From: Lepraria neglecta
Taxonomy: Eukaryota > Ascomycota > Lecanoromycetes > Lecanorales > Stereocaulaceae
Direction: 5' to 3'
DNA length: 64,000 nt
Assembly: GCA_033220425.1 (NCBI GenBank)
Contig: CM065646.1
Location: 4,533,501-4,597,500 of the forward strand
Shown here: piece by piece, positions 11,530 through 22,221 of the stretch
How the letters are laid out: each line of letters begins with the position of its first letter
Position numbering within the stretch: position 1 is the stretch's first letter
Notes under the pieces: generated by a model
What the model was told of the DNA's origin: nothing
What the model saw: the letters and a program-made list of their open reading frames with translations, nothing else
The model's database searches: none
Program-made: the position numbers and the translations under genes

Positions 11530-13533
11530 ATGGCGCCTCTCTTTTTCAATGACCTATCCTTTGACATCAAAAAGCTCATCCTTAGCTACGTATGTTCAAT
11601 AGGCAGACCACTGCCTAGTGCCATTTACTCACAAATTTACCGCAGATAATTCGACCCGAAGATCTCAAGTCTCTATGCCTCACAAGCAAACAGATTCGAG
11701 AGATAGTAACTCCACAGCTCTACAAAAAGGTTCTGCTTTTCATCGGTGGTCAGAAGGACCTCCGGGTCTCAGCTTTATTAAGTCGGTCAAATCCGGGCAT
11801 ACAGCATATCAGGAAAATCTGCCTCCAGCTTGAGAAGACTTTTCTTCCCTCTCAGATTCTCCAAGATAGTTCGGATGAGTCTGAGGAAGAGGAGGTAGAA
11901 GTTAGAGTTGAGGACGTCCTGGGAGCTGCGCGACAAGCTCAATTTACTGTGAGGCTATTGCTGGATTTCTTGCCTAATGATATACTTGAGACCTTTAGCT
12001 GGCAGAATTGGGTATGTAGGAGTTCAACATGTTCTATCCCGAGTTTTTGCACAACGATTTGGGTAATTAGACATGTGTTGGGAGCAAATGGCGGGATCTC
12101 GATGCACTATTGTTCTTGATTTCTGTTTTCTAACCCAATTGCTGGCGTGGAAAGGATGTTCTAACATCAAAATGATTACAGGAACCTTTCTCGATGGACA
12201 ACTGGATACTTCTCTTGAAGAAACAGAAACGATTGAAAGCAATCGAATGTGCATGCGTTAATAGCCCGTTCATGCCAGTGCTTGAGAAGCATCCCGAGCT
12301 TCTCAAAAACCTAGAAGGCGCCTCAAGCGTGCACTTTTACCCCGACAACCTCGATCGACTACAAGCATGTCAGAAAATCCTACAGGCTCAACCTGAAATC
12401 AGTGAGATGCAGCTCACGTCCGATCGTGCCTTAGCCGAAGAAGTCCCTGAAGGTCTTCAAGACTCGAGCATTCGCCCAGGTCTAATCTCTAGGACGATTT
12501 TCAGTCATTTCATGCCATTCGAGACCTGCAAGCCCATGGTTTTGAAGAAACTCAGCATCGACAACATCGACCTACGGTATGCAGCTGATACGTACATGAA
12601 ATTTATCAAGTTCAGCGCTCTCGAGTCACTGGTAATTGGAGGCTGTACGGGGGCAGATGCCGTGTTCGCACAACTGAGTAAGCCGCACCTACGTCCTACA
12701 AAGCTGGAGAAACTCCGCTGGTTCCATGAGGAGACGAGTGAGCCGCACGCTCTCGAGGCCTTTGAAGGATTGCTTGACGCGCTCAGTGGGCTAAAGATAC
12801 TTCATGTCGACATCAATAACATTACTGGTCTGCCAAGAGCCTCAGCCATTGCACACCATGGGCAAACGCTGCAGATGTTAGGCGTTAGGAGCCGAATGCC
12901 GCATTCCGCCATCTTGATGTACGAGAGCGAACAGTTCGACGAGATCTGTACCAACTGTCTTGAGCTCCGGCAGCTATCCGTAACGTTTCCTCCTACCTCG
13001 GTCTCAAATGCTGCCCCTAGTGCTGATTTCAAAACGTATCTGGTAAGTTTTCCCATTGTGATTTTATCCATTATATTTCTGACACAGTATAACAGAGGTC
13101 CTGCAAGAAGCTGCGTCATCTCGTCACCGTCAATTTCCACGGCTGGCCTTCAACAGACAGCTCCTTCATCGGCAGATCCCGAAAGATGAAACCCTTGTGG
13201 TATGACCTTTATGAGCACAATCTCCAACGTCTAGCACAGCAGATCTTCGAAGCCAGCGACACCAATTCCGCAGAACAAGGCTGGGGCTTAGGCCACCGAT
13301 CAATGCTTTCCGTCATCGCTTTTGGCGCGAATGGCAAGACTCCATACGATGAACCGCAACACGTCAAGTTGAAACAGGTGCCATTTGTGAGGGGTATGCA
13401 GACCGATGCATTTGGAAAGACGTCGATGCTGGCGGTGAAGACGGTTTGGAAGATGGTGCAATTTATCGAGCCGGAGTCTGATATCTTGAACCATTCGCTG
13501 TATGATTTACATGATGTCCACAATAGTCCCTGA
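11530..13533 (+). CDS. F-box domain protein with leucine-rich C-terminal region
   Basis: Four exons (11530-11589, 11646-12011, 12182-13042, 13096-13533) join in phase to 574 residues. The N-terminus, FFNDLSFDIKKLILSYI then PEDLKSLCLTSKQIREI, is a short F-box: a helix that would bind Skp1 and the following Leu-rich helices. The body holds irregular leucine-rich repeats typical of the expanded fungal F-box family, for example LKKLSIDNIDLRYA, LEKLRWFHEETS and LRQLSVTFPPT. An acidic run (SDESEEEEVEVRVE) sits near residue 115. F-box proteins choose substrates for SCF ubiquitin ligases; the target of this one cannot be read from sequence. The 170-nt intron 12012-12181 is longer than its neighbours. 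Confidence 0.8.
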
Positions 13534-14713
13534 GCCCAATCGGCATCTGATTTCGTGTTAGGGAGGTCGATTTGCAGAATGAACACAACAATCCTTGAAG
13601 GAGAAACCAGAGGGTGGGCTTGGTTATGAAGGAGATGAATGGAAAGATATCTCCCAAAGTATTCGACTCAATTCACTCGGTGTATCCTAAATTGATACTC
13701 AAGACGTATGATCAGCTCATGGCAAGTGCAAATCCCGTGGGAAATTTCTCCCAAGAAGCGTGGCGTTGCAGGTGCTACCCGATCATGTATCTACCATTCT
13801 TTCAATGAGGTTATACAATCTAATCGAATAGATGAGACTTAGACATTTATCTTTTTGTGCTCGGATTGGAACAGTTCGATGGGCGTCATCCGAGTTAGTT
13901 AGAGGTAATTCCTCTGGCAGTCCACTTTTACAGGAACAGAATCCACCTTTAGTGGTCACTTTGTCAATATGTGCAATGTATTGATATTGCGAACTGACAT
14001 GTCGAAGGGTAACAGGCCGGAACTTGTATCCAGCTATAAAGTCCAAAGGGAATGGCAGGAAGGGGCTTGCGCCGAGTCAACTTGCCAAGGAAGGCATGTC
14101 TAACCGATTCTTCAACGACCGTCCGGCCGACGCTCTTGATCATGATTGCATCGCGCCGACTACTTTCACTCTCCATCGTAAAGGTTGCGAATGCATCTTG
14201 TTGGGGCTATAAGCCCCATCTAGGAGCCATTCTGATGTTGCTTAGTGCGGCTTTCATGCATTTTCAGCTCCATTGAATGACTAATTTATACAGGTCTCTG
14301 AACGACTACCCTCCTCGATCATCCTCCCCTCGGCTGCAGACCATACCTATGCGACAATGCCATGGCTATTACCCCTTGGGAGGTACAAGATGCCACACTG
14401 CAACACCATGAAGTTGAAAAGAAAACGGGTCTCAAGCCCAGGACCGGCGGCGATGCCTGGCCCTTGAACAATGAAACAGGATTTCGTCCACCAATAAACC
14501 ACCCAGCTTGGGACTCTGACCATTGCGCACACCCATACAAGCACACCCGTCCCCATCTTCAGACTCCTTCTCCTCTGCGATAAAGGCAACGCAGCCTAGT
14601 CCTGGCATCTGCTTGCAGTGATAAAACCAGTTGATGAGGTCGCCCATATGGATTTCCGTATATCCTCTGCTGCCAAAGCTACTCCTAGGATGTAGGTCCA
14701 TGCAGTATGGCCA
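13534..14713. other. Gene-poor stretch, possible F-box remnant at its right edge
   Basis: About 1.2 kb without a convincing gene. On the minus strand around 14432-14701 there is open frame with isolated protein-like pieces (RNGQSPKLGGLLVDEILFHC). This could be decayed 3' sequence of the F-box-like gene whose frame stops at 14714, but I cannot prove continuity. Confidence 0.3.
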
Positions 14714-15631
14714 TTAATTGCCTTCCCCGTCCTTGGTTATCGATTCCCTAGGTGCTGGGTTTTGAGGCTGGAATCGAAGGGTGTTTACTACTGGGAAACG
14801 CTGGAGGATGTATTCGAGTATCCAGACGTGGGTTTGGTTCTTGCTGATGTCTTTCTGCTGGTTGTACAGCTTCTCATACATGCCTCGTCCGAATTTGTAT
14901 GCCGGTTCGTCCTCCCAATCATGCACAAGCTTCCATCCCGCACTATGAGTCCAAACCGCTTTGGTCATCCATGCGCGGTCCATGTTGAACGAAGCGTTCA
15001 TAAGTTGTTCCATTTTGGTCTTGTCTGTGCAGCGCTTGATCTCTTTTATAAGGACGTCTTGGATCGCAGAGCTGTAATTGAGGCCTGCTTCGCCTCGCGT
15101 GTTTTTGTATTGATTAACGTCGAATATGATCTCCATGACACCTTGGAATATGAATGGATGTTGACTGATCTTAATCGCAGTGTTAAGGGTTGAGTAACGC
15201 AGTCCGATCTTGACCGATTTGATTAGGAACCTTGAAGCGATCTCACTGCATTGACGCGACTGGCCACGTTGTTTCCGTTCAGGGAGGAGCATATCCTCAT
15301 CTGCACCTCTGGAGGGCAGGATTCTAGACGGGATTTGGCTGCTGGTGTCGCTGCATTTCCCATCGGAACCTACAACCCCCAGGGTTAGTCTTCTCGTTCC
15401 ATACAGCTTTGAAGGGTCACTCACAGTGGTCATAATGGCAACAGGGAGGATCCGTCGCCCTCGGCCTTGATATTTCTCGTTTGATCACCGGTAGGAGCCT
15501 GAAATCCTCAGTGCTACTCTCATTGTTTCATTTCACTTGGAGGGGTATCTTACCGTGGTTCTAACGACGCTGAGGCGTGCCATCCGCTGCTCTTCGTAAG
15601 CTTCATCTTCTTTGCTCCCGATGTTGCCCAT
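14714..15631 (-). pseudogene. F-box-like gene with a frame break
   Basis: The main frame (about 15250 down to 14714) reads CSEIASRFLIKSVKIG, ISQHPFIFQGVMEIIFDVNQ and WILEYILQRFPVVNTLRFQP. This is the layout of the fungal F-box family in which an F-box is followed by an 'IFDV-Y' block. The F-box helix itself (PPEVQMRICSSLNGNNVAS) lies directly upstream but in another frame. The two join if one base is restored near 15255-15265, where no intron could fit. A candidate intron 15370-15424 has a GTGAGT donor, an ACTAAC branch site and a TAG acceptor. A possible first exon at 15631 begins MGNIGSKEDE, which would suit N-myristoylation, but its linkage is uncertain. The gene is either decaying or hit by an assembly indel. 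Confidence 0.5.
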
Positions 15632-16180
15632 GGTTGCAGGGCTAGCTGCCTATGTCTGTAAATACAGTTTTCGGGACGTTCCCCGGTCATGGGAAGCTGA
15701 AGAGGGATCTTATCCAGAATTTGCTCACTTGTTCAAAGTTCACCGATTTTCTTACTGATCTCATGGGAAATGCACCTTGAAAGACAACACTGTCAGTGGT
15801 CTGAACCCTTGGGAGGCATGCATTGTGAGGGATATTACCCTACAGAGGCACACTCAGACAGTATCGGGTACCCAGAATGATAGCAAGACTATGGTGTTTA
15901 GACTGAATGAGGATTGTCAGTGAATGGAATAATGCCAAGCCGGGCTAAGCTGTTCGGGATAACTCCGGGCATACTTCTTAGAGTCGATGATTCAATCCTC
16001 CATGCTCTCAATATACCTAGATACCTTATACAAACGTCCTTATTATTCTTCAAACAACACATAGCACTTCCATGATGCCAGTACACTGCGGGCTGTACAC
16101 ACTCCTTTCTCGTCTCGAAATCTAGCCCTTCCAATCGGCGCTGCAGAGTGGGAAGCTGCATTGCTCCCGAGCAACATCGA
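15632..16180. other. Divergent intergenic region, F-box-like / NYN gene
   Basis: About 550 bp between divergent genes. Nothing distinct is visible beyond what the promoters would need. The frame of the NYN gene is open for some codons before 16181, but the first ATG in it is 16181. Confidence 0.3.
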
Positions 16181-17766
16181 ATGAGTCCGAGGCGAGAGGG
16201 CAATGATTGGGATTTTACGCCCGTGATTGACCTCATTTACTCCCTCTCCGTCAACGGCGACGATTATACTCGTTTCAAGGCTTCTACGCCAAACAGCCAT
16301 CCAGAAGAACAGGGAACGCCGAACACAACATATAATGGACTCGAGCAAGGAACGCAGCTTGGGAACTTCGACAAGCTCTGGGAATACCTCGGCCAACCAC
16401 TGGGCGTACCGCCTCCTGAAGTACCACCTGAACCGCCGAACTGGTCCGTCAAGATCCTCGAAACCTTTGGTGGCAATGAGCAATCTCCTCTCAAAGCAGT
16501 CAAGCGGCGAGACGAGCATGAAGGTGGAGATCTTGCGGACAACGATGAGATAGACGACTCTCAGGATCTGGCAGGCTTGACTAAGACAAAAAGGAAGAAA
16601 AGAAGGAGGAAAAAGAGACGCCAAGCTGAAGTAGATGGAGTTGCAGACGGAAAAGTCCTTCCCAGCGGCAGCGAAAACGAATCAGAAAAAGACATTCAAC
16701 CACCACGTACCCCAGACACGAAGGGTATCATCTACCAGATATTGCATGGAAGTGCTCCCAAGATCGAGCCAGGCCGCCTGCACTCGGGAAAGTCTTTCAG
16801 AGCCGGGCTCCCTATCGACCCCCCTGCGGCATGGCCTGTGGCCTCTCCTCATCCAGTCAAAGAAACAATTACGATATTCAAATCACCACTGAGAGAAAGT
16901 GCATATGCAGTAGCAGCTGCAAAGAAAGCACGACTTATGACAATGCTTAATGAAACGTTCGTAGCCGAAAGACCATACCTCAGCAACATTTCTTTTATAC
17001 AACAAGTCAGCAACACGAATATCACAGAAGAAGGCATCCATGTCTTTGTTGACGCTTCAAATGTGGGTCTCAATTACTAAACCTGTCCACACCCGGATAC
17101 TAACAAAACCTACAGATCCTCATTGGCTTCCTCGACGCCCTCAAGATCTCCCGAGGCCAATCCATAAACACCCGCATGCCCCGCCAACCCATCTCCTTCC
17201 ACAACCTCTCCCTGATTCTCGAACGCGGTCGACCTACCGCAAAACGCATAGTAGTCGGCTCAGACAACTTCTCAGAGATGCAAGAAGCGAAAGCCATCGG
17301 CTACGAAACGAATATACTCGACAGAGTACACAAAGCCAAAGAACTTACACCTCGCCAGAAAAAATATACAAATGGAAGTGGAACAGCACAGTCCGGCGGC
17401 AGCGGCTCAGAAACGACCGCTGCAGCTCTTGCTGCTGCGGCTCCGATGCAATATGCGCCAGAGAAGTGGGTGGAGCAGGCGGTAGACGAGATTCTTCATC
17501 TAAAAATGATGGAGAGTGTCGTTGATGCTAGCAAGCCTTCTATTATGGTGCTTGCCACTGGAGACGCGGCTGAGGCTGAGTACTCAGGAGGTTTTCTGAA
17601 GATGGTGGAGAGGGCGCTTGGCAAGGGGTGGAAGATTGAGTTAGCAAGCTTCAGGCATAACACTAGTGGGGCTTACAAGAGGAGGGAGTTCAGGCAGAAG
17701 TGGGGAGATGGGTTCAAGATGGTGGAATTGGATGATTTCGTTGAGGTGCTGCTGGGGAGCGAGTAA
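16181..17766 (+). CDS. NYN-domain (PIN-like) putative ribonuclease
   Basis: Two exons (16181-17062, 17116-17766) join at ASN|ILIGFLDALK and encode 510 residues. The junction rebuilds the NYN signature IHVFVDASNILIGFLDAL, whose Asp and Asn resemble the first acidic and amide residues of PIN-like nucleases and of human MARF1/limkain. Later blocks RIVVGSDNFSEMQ, PSIMVLATGDAAEAEYSGGF and GWKIELASFRHNTSGAYKR supply further conserved Asp and Gly-Asp-rich turns of this fold. The N-terminal 280 residues are mostly disordered, with a strongly basic Lys/Arg run (TKRKKRRRKKRR) that may be a nuclear signal or bind RNA. The likely role is RNA processing or decay; the substrate is unknown. Confidence 0.8.
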
Positions 17767-18174
17767 TGTGAGGTGATGGGCTCACGTTGCGTTGCATTGC
17801 TTTACAGATGTTCGGCGGCAAGACCGTCATTTCCTTTTACGTGTATATGCGATATGAAAAAGAGGCGAGAGGGAGAGGGCACACGCTTGCAAATATATAC
17901 TCTGCCCAGGCGAGTGGACATATCATACTTCTGCGTCCTAAGTTCATGTCTGCCGATGTCATTAATGTACAAACTTTTCCGCTTGAGACTACATCCGAAG
18001 TCAATCGAGACTTGTGATCCAGCTCTCAACTATGCCCGTAGCGTAGAAGACTCTCTTGGATCAGTCCCAGTCTAGATGCACCTCAATATAGCCAGGCAGA
18101 AGTGTTGGCCTTTGCACATTTAGCACATTTTGCTAATGCTCTAAGTGAGGAAAATTTGTTGCATCTATGTACCA
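17767..18174. other. Convergent intergenic region
   Basis: About 400 bp between the 3' ends of the NYN gene and the minus-strand F-box gene. No gene or repeat is seen; it presumably holds both polyadenylation regions. Confidence 0.35.
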
Positions 18175-19564
18175 TTAAGGGTCTCCGAGCACTTCTCCGA
18201 CTTCACGTTTGAATCCTCGAGGCAAAGTTGATGGCCATGCCTCACCCTCAAAGACGTATTTGGTGACAGCCTCCAGGAGTTCCCGATCATCGCCATGTTC
18301 GCGAAAGAACTCGTCATCCTCACGCTGGTAGTCGCCCAAAAGCAGGCTCCGAAGGTGCAGTGTTCGCAGCGCTTTTGGCCCACGCATCCCTGTGAAAACC
18401 TCGTACCAGGAACCCGTCCGTAAAATTACTTCGTTCAAGCCTAGGTACAGGAGTGATGATCTGTGTCGGTTGAAGAAGTCGATGAGTTCCTTGAGACTGA
18501 ATGAGAAAGACGTCAGCTCGAATTTCTGAAGGCATGGCCAATGGATCGTGCCGAGGATGTCTGAAAGACTTCCTGGAGAGTTCCATGTTTCTCCTAACGA
18601 AAGGGAGAGGATGAGAAGGCCCTGTGGAGGATTGGTGACCCAGGGATACGTAGGATCGCATTGGCAAAGGCCCTCGGACCCAGAAGTCCATTCCAGGAAT
18701 TCTCTGAGCTTTCCGCTTTCGATAACATTCACCAATACGTCGTAATCGTTACTCCACACTTCCAAAGACAGGTGGCTCAGATACATGACACTCTCCATAG
18801 CAATATCTTTGTCTTCTGGGGAGAAGTTGAGGAAGGCGTTGTCACAGCAAAGAGCAAGACCGTGGAGGGGGGGCCAGCGCACTACGCTCTCCGATTGCTC
18901 TGAGAGCCATGGTAGTGTTCGCGGCGTCGTGTAAACAAAGCTTCCATCCTTCGTAGGCCGTAGCTAGAAGAGTTCTTCGTGCCATGTCTTGTACGCTGCC
19001 GGGCCACGACATCATGTCGTACTTTTCCAGCATCTGCGTAGCGAAGCCAAGTGTCAGAACTTCCAATCTGGGAAAGGCAGGGAGAAGACGGTTAAGCACC
19101 GCTTGCATCTTGGCCGAAAACTCCAATTGCTGCCCGTAGAGCTTGGTGTATTCAGCGAAGCCAGCGTCGATTTGCTCGTCCGAGAGGTCACGATTCCCTT
19201 CGGCGTCAAACCCCCAATACTCTTTCCCTTCATTGTAAATTTGAAGCCCTCGGATATAAGTCTCGTACTCCTCCTTGACAAGAAACTCATCGGACAGTAG
19301 CTTTGGAAAGATCTTGAGGCTATAGACCATTGACGAGTATGACAAATGCTGGGAGATGGTCATTGCTTTCGCAGCGCTGTCTTCGTTCGCGAAGAGCCAA
19401 ACTTCAGAGTAGATGTAGTCAGCCGCAAGTTCGGCAAATTGCCTGCAGCAGAGCCTCATCGCTTTGATGCCTGCATTTCCGTTGCTTGAGATGCCGCCTC
19501 GAACATGGCGGCCTGATACGTCGTCCAGGATCAAACTGACGATTTCGGTTGGCAGTCGATCCAT
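18175..19564 (-). CDS. F-box domain protein, frame broken at a C7 run
   Basis: The frame starts at ATG 19564 with an F-box (MDRLPTEIVSLILDDVS, then AMRLCCRQFAELAADYIYSE). The first frame continues to about 18870 and closes soon after, while coding sense resumes in the next frame as LHGLALCCDNAFLNF and runs to a stop at 18175. The switch coincides with a run of seven G on the plus strand at 18867-18873 (seven C in the gene). With six bases there the two frames would read as one protein of about 460 residues, ALAPLHGLALCC across the join. Leu-rich blocks (LSHLSLEVWSNDYDVLV, LLYLGLNEVILRTG) give the usual F-box substrate-binding part. Homopolymer miscall and true frameshift are equally possible from sequence alone. 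Confidence 0.7.
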
Positions 19565-20682
19565 CTTGGCTGGTTGTTGGACTCAAGTGGAGTTGGGACG
19601 GGACGATTATGGGATGTTGCAGGTGCTGCAGTGTACTCGATTTAGTGAGACCTGAGCAGCGAAGTCAGACAATCAGGACATAATTACGGTCATAAGTGCA
19701 CGCATCATACCTCATCCTTCCAGAAGATGTGCTGATATATCGGGAATAAGCCCGTTCGAATAGCCAGTTTTTCGGGGTATAACCCGCAAAACGGTGTGTT
19801 TTGTAGGGTATGAGGAGTTGCTCGTTGTTCCAAAGGTGAGTGGGTTGAGAGACTTCACTTTACGCGGTGGCGGTCACGTGTATATGAGAAAATCATAGAG
19901 GGCAAGCCCAACACATCATGGCATTTCAAAAGCTCATCGTGGTTTCATAATGCTATCATCACGCTCCCACCATGCACTTCGCTCCACTCCGATGCAACTC
20001 CAATCTCATTAAAGAATGCATGTAGAGTGAAGGCAGAACACCGATCTCATCTCTCCTGGTTAATCTTCAGCTACCGACCCCTCACTGAGGACTCGTGCAG
20101 CACCCACGTCCTAGGAGGACTTTCCCTGCTGAGTCTTGTCTCCGAGCTTTTGAACAGTGGATTTGCTGTTATCGGATTGACCACCACTAGCAACATGTCA
20201 GACAAGACAGCACAAGTGGTAAGCATCGTCTACCGTGCTCCGGCATTGTACTTGCTCTCCTTCAGCTTCTGCTGGGTAGATTTGGCGGAGTTTGGCGTCA
20301 CATCGTCTTTTGCGCGACATTGTCTGTTAGCCAATGACACTTTGGAAGAAAACGCCGCAAGAGCATACAGGTAGACATGCCTTTGTGAGACGCGTCAGGC
20401 ATGGTGGCTGAGGGTGTATGCTTCCTTGTTTCGATCGCGAAAGAGGCTTGGGACCCTGTTGTTCTCTTTATAAGAAAATACGAGGTTGGGACAGGGCGAA
20501 ATGCAAGTATGTTGTACTGCTGCACCTAAGGATCACGCGCTTGCCTCGGCATGACGCATGAATTCGTGGCATCTCTGGAAAGAGCACCTTTACGATCTCT
20601 ACTGCTCAAGTACATTGCTTCGTGGCAAGATGCCACTGGGTCTTCCGCGAAACAACGAGACCATGCCTCAGGCTACCAGCTA
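19565..20682. other. Gene-poor stretch upstream of the F-box gene and MITE
   Basis: About 1.1 kb without a recognisable gene. It holds the promoter side of the F-box gene and, at 19741-19815, a degenerate repeat copy listed separately. Confidence 0.35.
19741..19815. repeat. Possible degenerate copy of the 32-bp-period repeat
   Basis: Read on the minus strand, GGGTTATACCCCG and GGGCTTATTCCCG lie 32 bp apart. This matches the spacing and the GGG-TATA-CCC core of the larger arrays at 42.3 and 54.4 kb. Only about two units can be seen, so this copy is weakly supported. Confidence 0.3.
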
Positions 20683-20980
20683 GAAGGGTTCACCCCTCAC
20701 CCTTAACCGGCAGAACCCCCCAACCGGCAGGCTTTGTAGGGCTATCACCCGGAACTCTCGATTTTTCTACCCCGGGGTACAGCTCTAGGGGCATCTTAGG
20801 GCCCGAACAGCGAAAATTTACAGTACTCTATAGCTCGCTAACTAGACACGTTTCGATAAAAGTTTTAGTACAAAAATTATAGAGATATGTAAGACCTGTA
20901 ATAATATACGCGAAAATATTTTCTCAAACGCTATATCTGTAGAGTCAGAGAGGGGCTGCCGGTCGAGGGGTGAACCCTTC
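20683..20980. mobile_element. 298-bp non-autonomous DNA transposon (MITE)
   Basis: Both ends carry the same 16-bp inverted repeat, GAAGGGTTCACCCCTC, perfectly matched. Just inside, ACCGGCAG is also shared after a small gap. The element is flanked on each side by TA (20681-20682 and 20981-20982), the target duplication expected of Tc1/mariner/pogo-type elements. It contains no coding frame of note. The middle is AT-rich (from about 20810 to 20940), while the ends are GC-rich. The TIR sequence differs from that of the Fot1-like copy at 57250-59059, so that element is not its obvious source of transposase. Confidence 0.8.
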
Positions 20981-20982
20981 TA

Positions 20983-21534
20983 AGCAGCATTTAAGGGGAT
21001 GAGGCCGGAATGCTCTTGCGACAAGTCGGCGCAGGGGACAAGAGACACTACTCCCATGTCCTCGATCTCAACTCATACATCTCGAGAAAGAATTTTCAGT
21101 GAACCGCAGCAAGCTTATTATTGTTGTGAAGGTCCGTGTCCGAAATTGCCAGGTCAACCGGAGTCTTTTCCCTTGACTGACGATGGTGACGATTGGGCTT
21201 CGGGGAGGCTTCATAGGCGTTGACGCCTAGCCTAGTACCCCATCCCTAACCATGGTTAGAGGGAAGGTCCGGCAACCAGCAATTGGGTTGGAAGGGTCCG
21301 AGTTTGAAGCTCATTTGGCCTAGAAGGACCGTATTAGTGAGCTAAAAACAGCAGATCGAGCGTCAATTTCCCTATCCGTGTCAGGCGAGCAGGAGGCAGG
21401 GGGTCTCGTGTCTCGACTCTCGGACCCGAGGGTCTGCCAACTTTTTTTGTGTATAAAGTCAAACAGCTGCCCCGGACTCTGCTGGGCACCATGCATAGTC
21501 ATCTCGCATTACCAAACTCCCACCATCCTTCAAC
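20983..21534. other. Intergenic, MITE to GPI-type gene
   Basis: About 550 bp. A near-perfect palindrome (CTAACCATGGTTAG) lies near 21246-21259. No coding signal is seen, and no signal-peptide exon for the next gene could be found with confidence. Confidence 0.3.
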
Positions 21535-22221
21535 ATGTCTAGCTCTACGACCAATTCCTGCATCGTCAAGGGTACCGGCTGCTCCTCCCCTACAAACATC
21601 CCCGAATTCATTGACACCGGTGCCTGTCTCTGCGGCCTCCTAAACTCAGCAACGACCCTCCCAGACAACGGCGAATCAATTGAATACTGGAGATGTATTG
21701 GCAATGCTTCAGCTGATGTCACGAATGGAGGCAATGGCAAATGGTACAATACCAGCTTACCGAGCCAGGAGATGTCGGGCATCTCCCAGCCTCAGAACTG
21801 GGCAGAGAACCCACCGGATACAAGTCAGGCATTTGTCTTAGTGGAAACCAACGGCAAGGCTGTCTATCAGGACCTGCCTTCTGGAGGATCTCCTGAGTTG
21901 GTCGGCGCAGATTCGGGTTGCACTGGGAAAAACGATACTACACTGTCAGGGATGTTCTACTCCCAAGGCAAAGAAGCTCCCAAGTCAGGATCCACTTCTT
22001 CCTCTACGAGTACCGCTGCTAGCTCAAAAGCCACGTCAGCATCTGGGACAATGACTTCAACAACAGAGTCTACGGCATCCGCGACATCCACCGGATTAAC
22101 ATCAATAACCAGTGCTGCTGCACCAAAGGGGACCTCGTCAGCTGCGGCAAATCACGTCTCGTTGAAGTCTATCGCCCTTGTTGGCATGATCCTCGCACCT
22201 CTAGCCTCAATCATATTGTGA
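21535..22221 (+). CDS. Ser/Thr-rich, probably GPI-anchored cell-surface protein
   Basis: A 228-codon frame has a Cys-containing N-terminal part (CIVKGTGCSS, FIDTGACLCGLLN, YWRCIGNASADV), a Ser/Thr/Ala-rich stalk from about residue 150 to 205, and a hydrophobic C-terminus (SIALVGMILAPLASIIL) after a small-residue region, as in GPI-anchor signals. Such fungal wall proteins are secreted and heavily O-glycosylated. The annotated start (MSSSTTNSC) gives no signal peptide. An in-frame TAG lies upstream near 21493, so a signal-peptide exon would have to be spliced in. The CACLCGLLN-like cysteine block and the IGNASAD block look like a recurrent fungal surface family I cannot name. Confidence 0.55.
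   Translation: MSSSTTNSCIVKGTGCSSPTNIPEFIDTGACLCGLLNSATTLPDNGESIEYWRCIGNASADVTNGGNGKWYNTSLPSQEMSGISQPQNWAENPPDTSQAFVLVETNGKAVYQDLPSGGSPELVGADSGCTGKNDTTLSGMFYSQGKEAPKSGSTSSSTSTAASSKATSASGTMTSTTESTASATSTGLTSITSAAAPKGTSSAAANHVSLKSIALVGMILAPLASIIL

Noticed and set aside
16148-16180. Upstream extension of the NYN gene to 16148
   Set aside because: The codon there is GTG; the first ATG in frame is at 16181.
21246-21259. Palindrome CTAACCATGGTTAG as a regulatory operator
   Set aside because: A single 14-bp palindrome in AT-balanced DNA has no second copy or clear position relative to a promoter.
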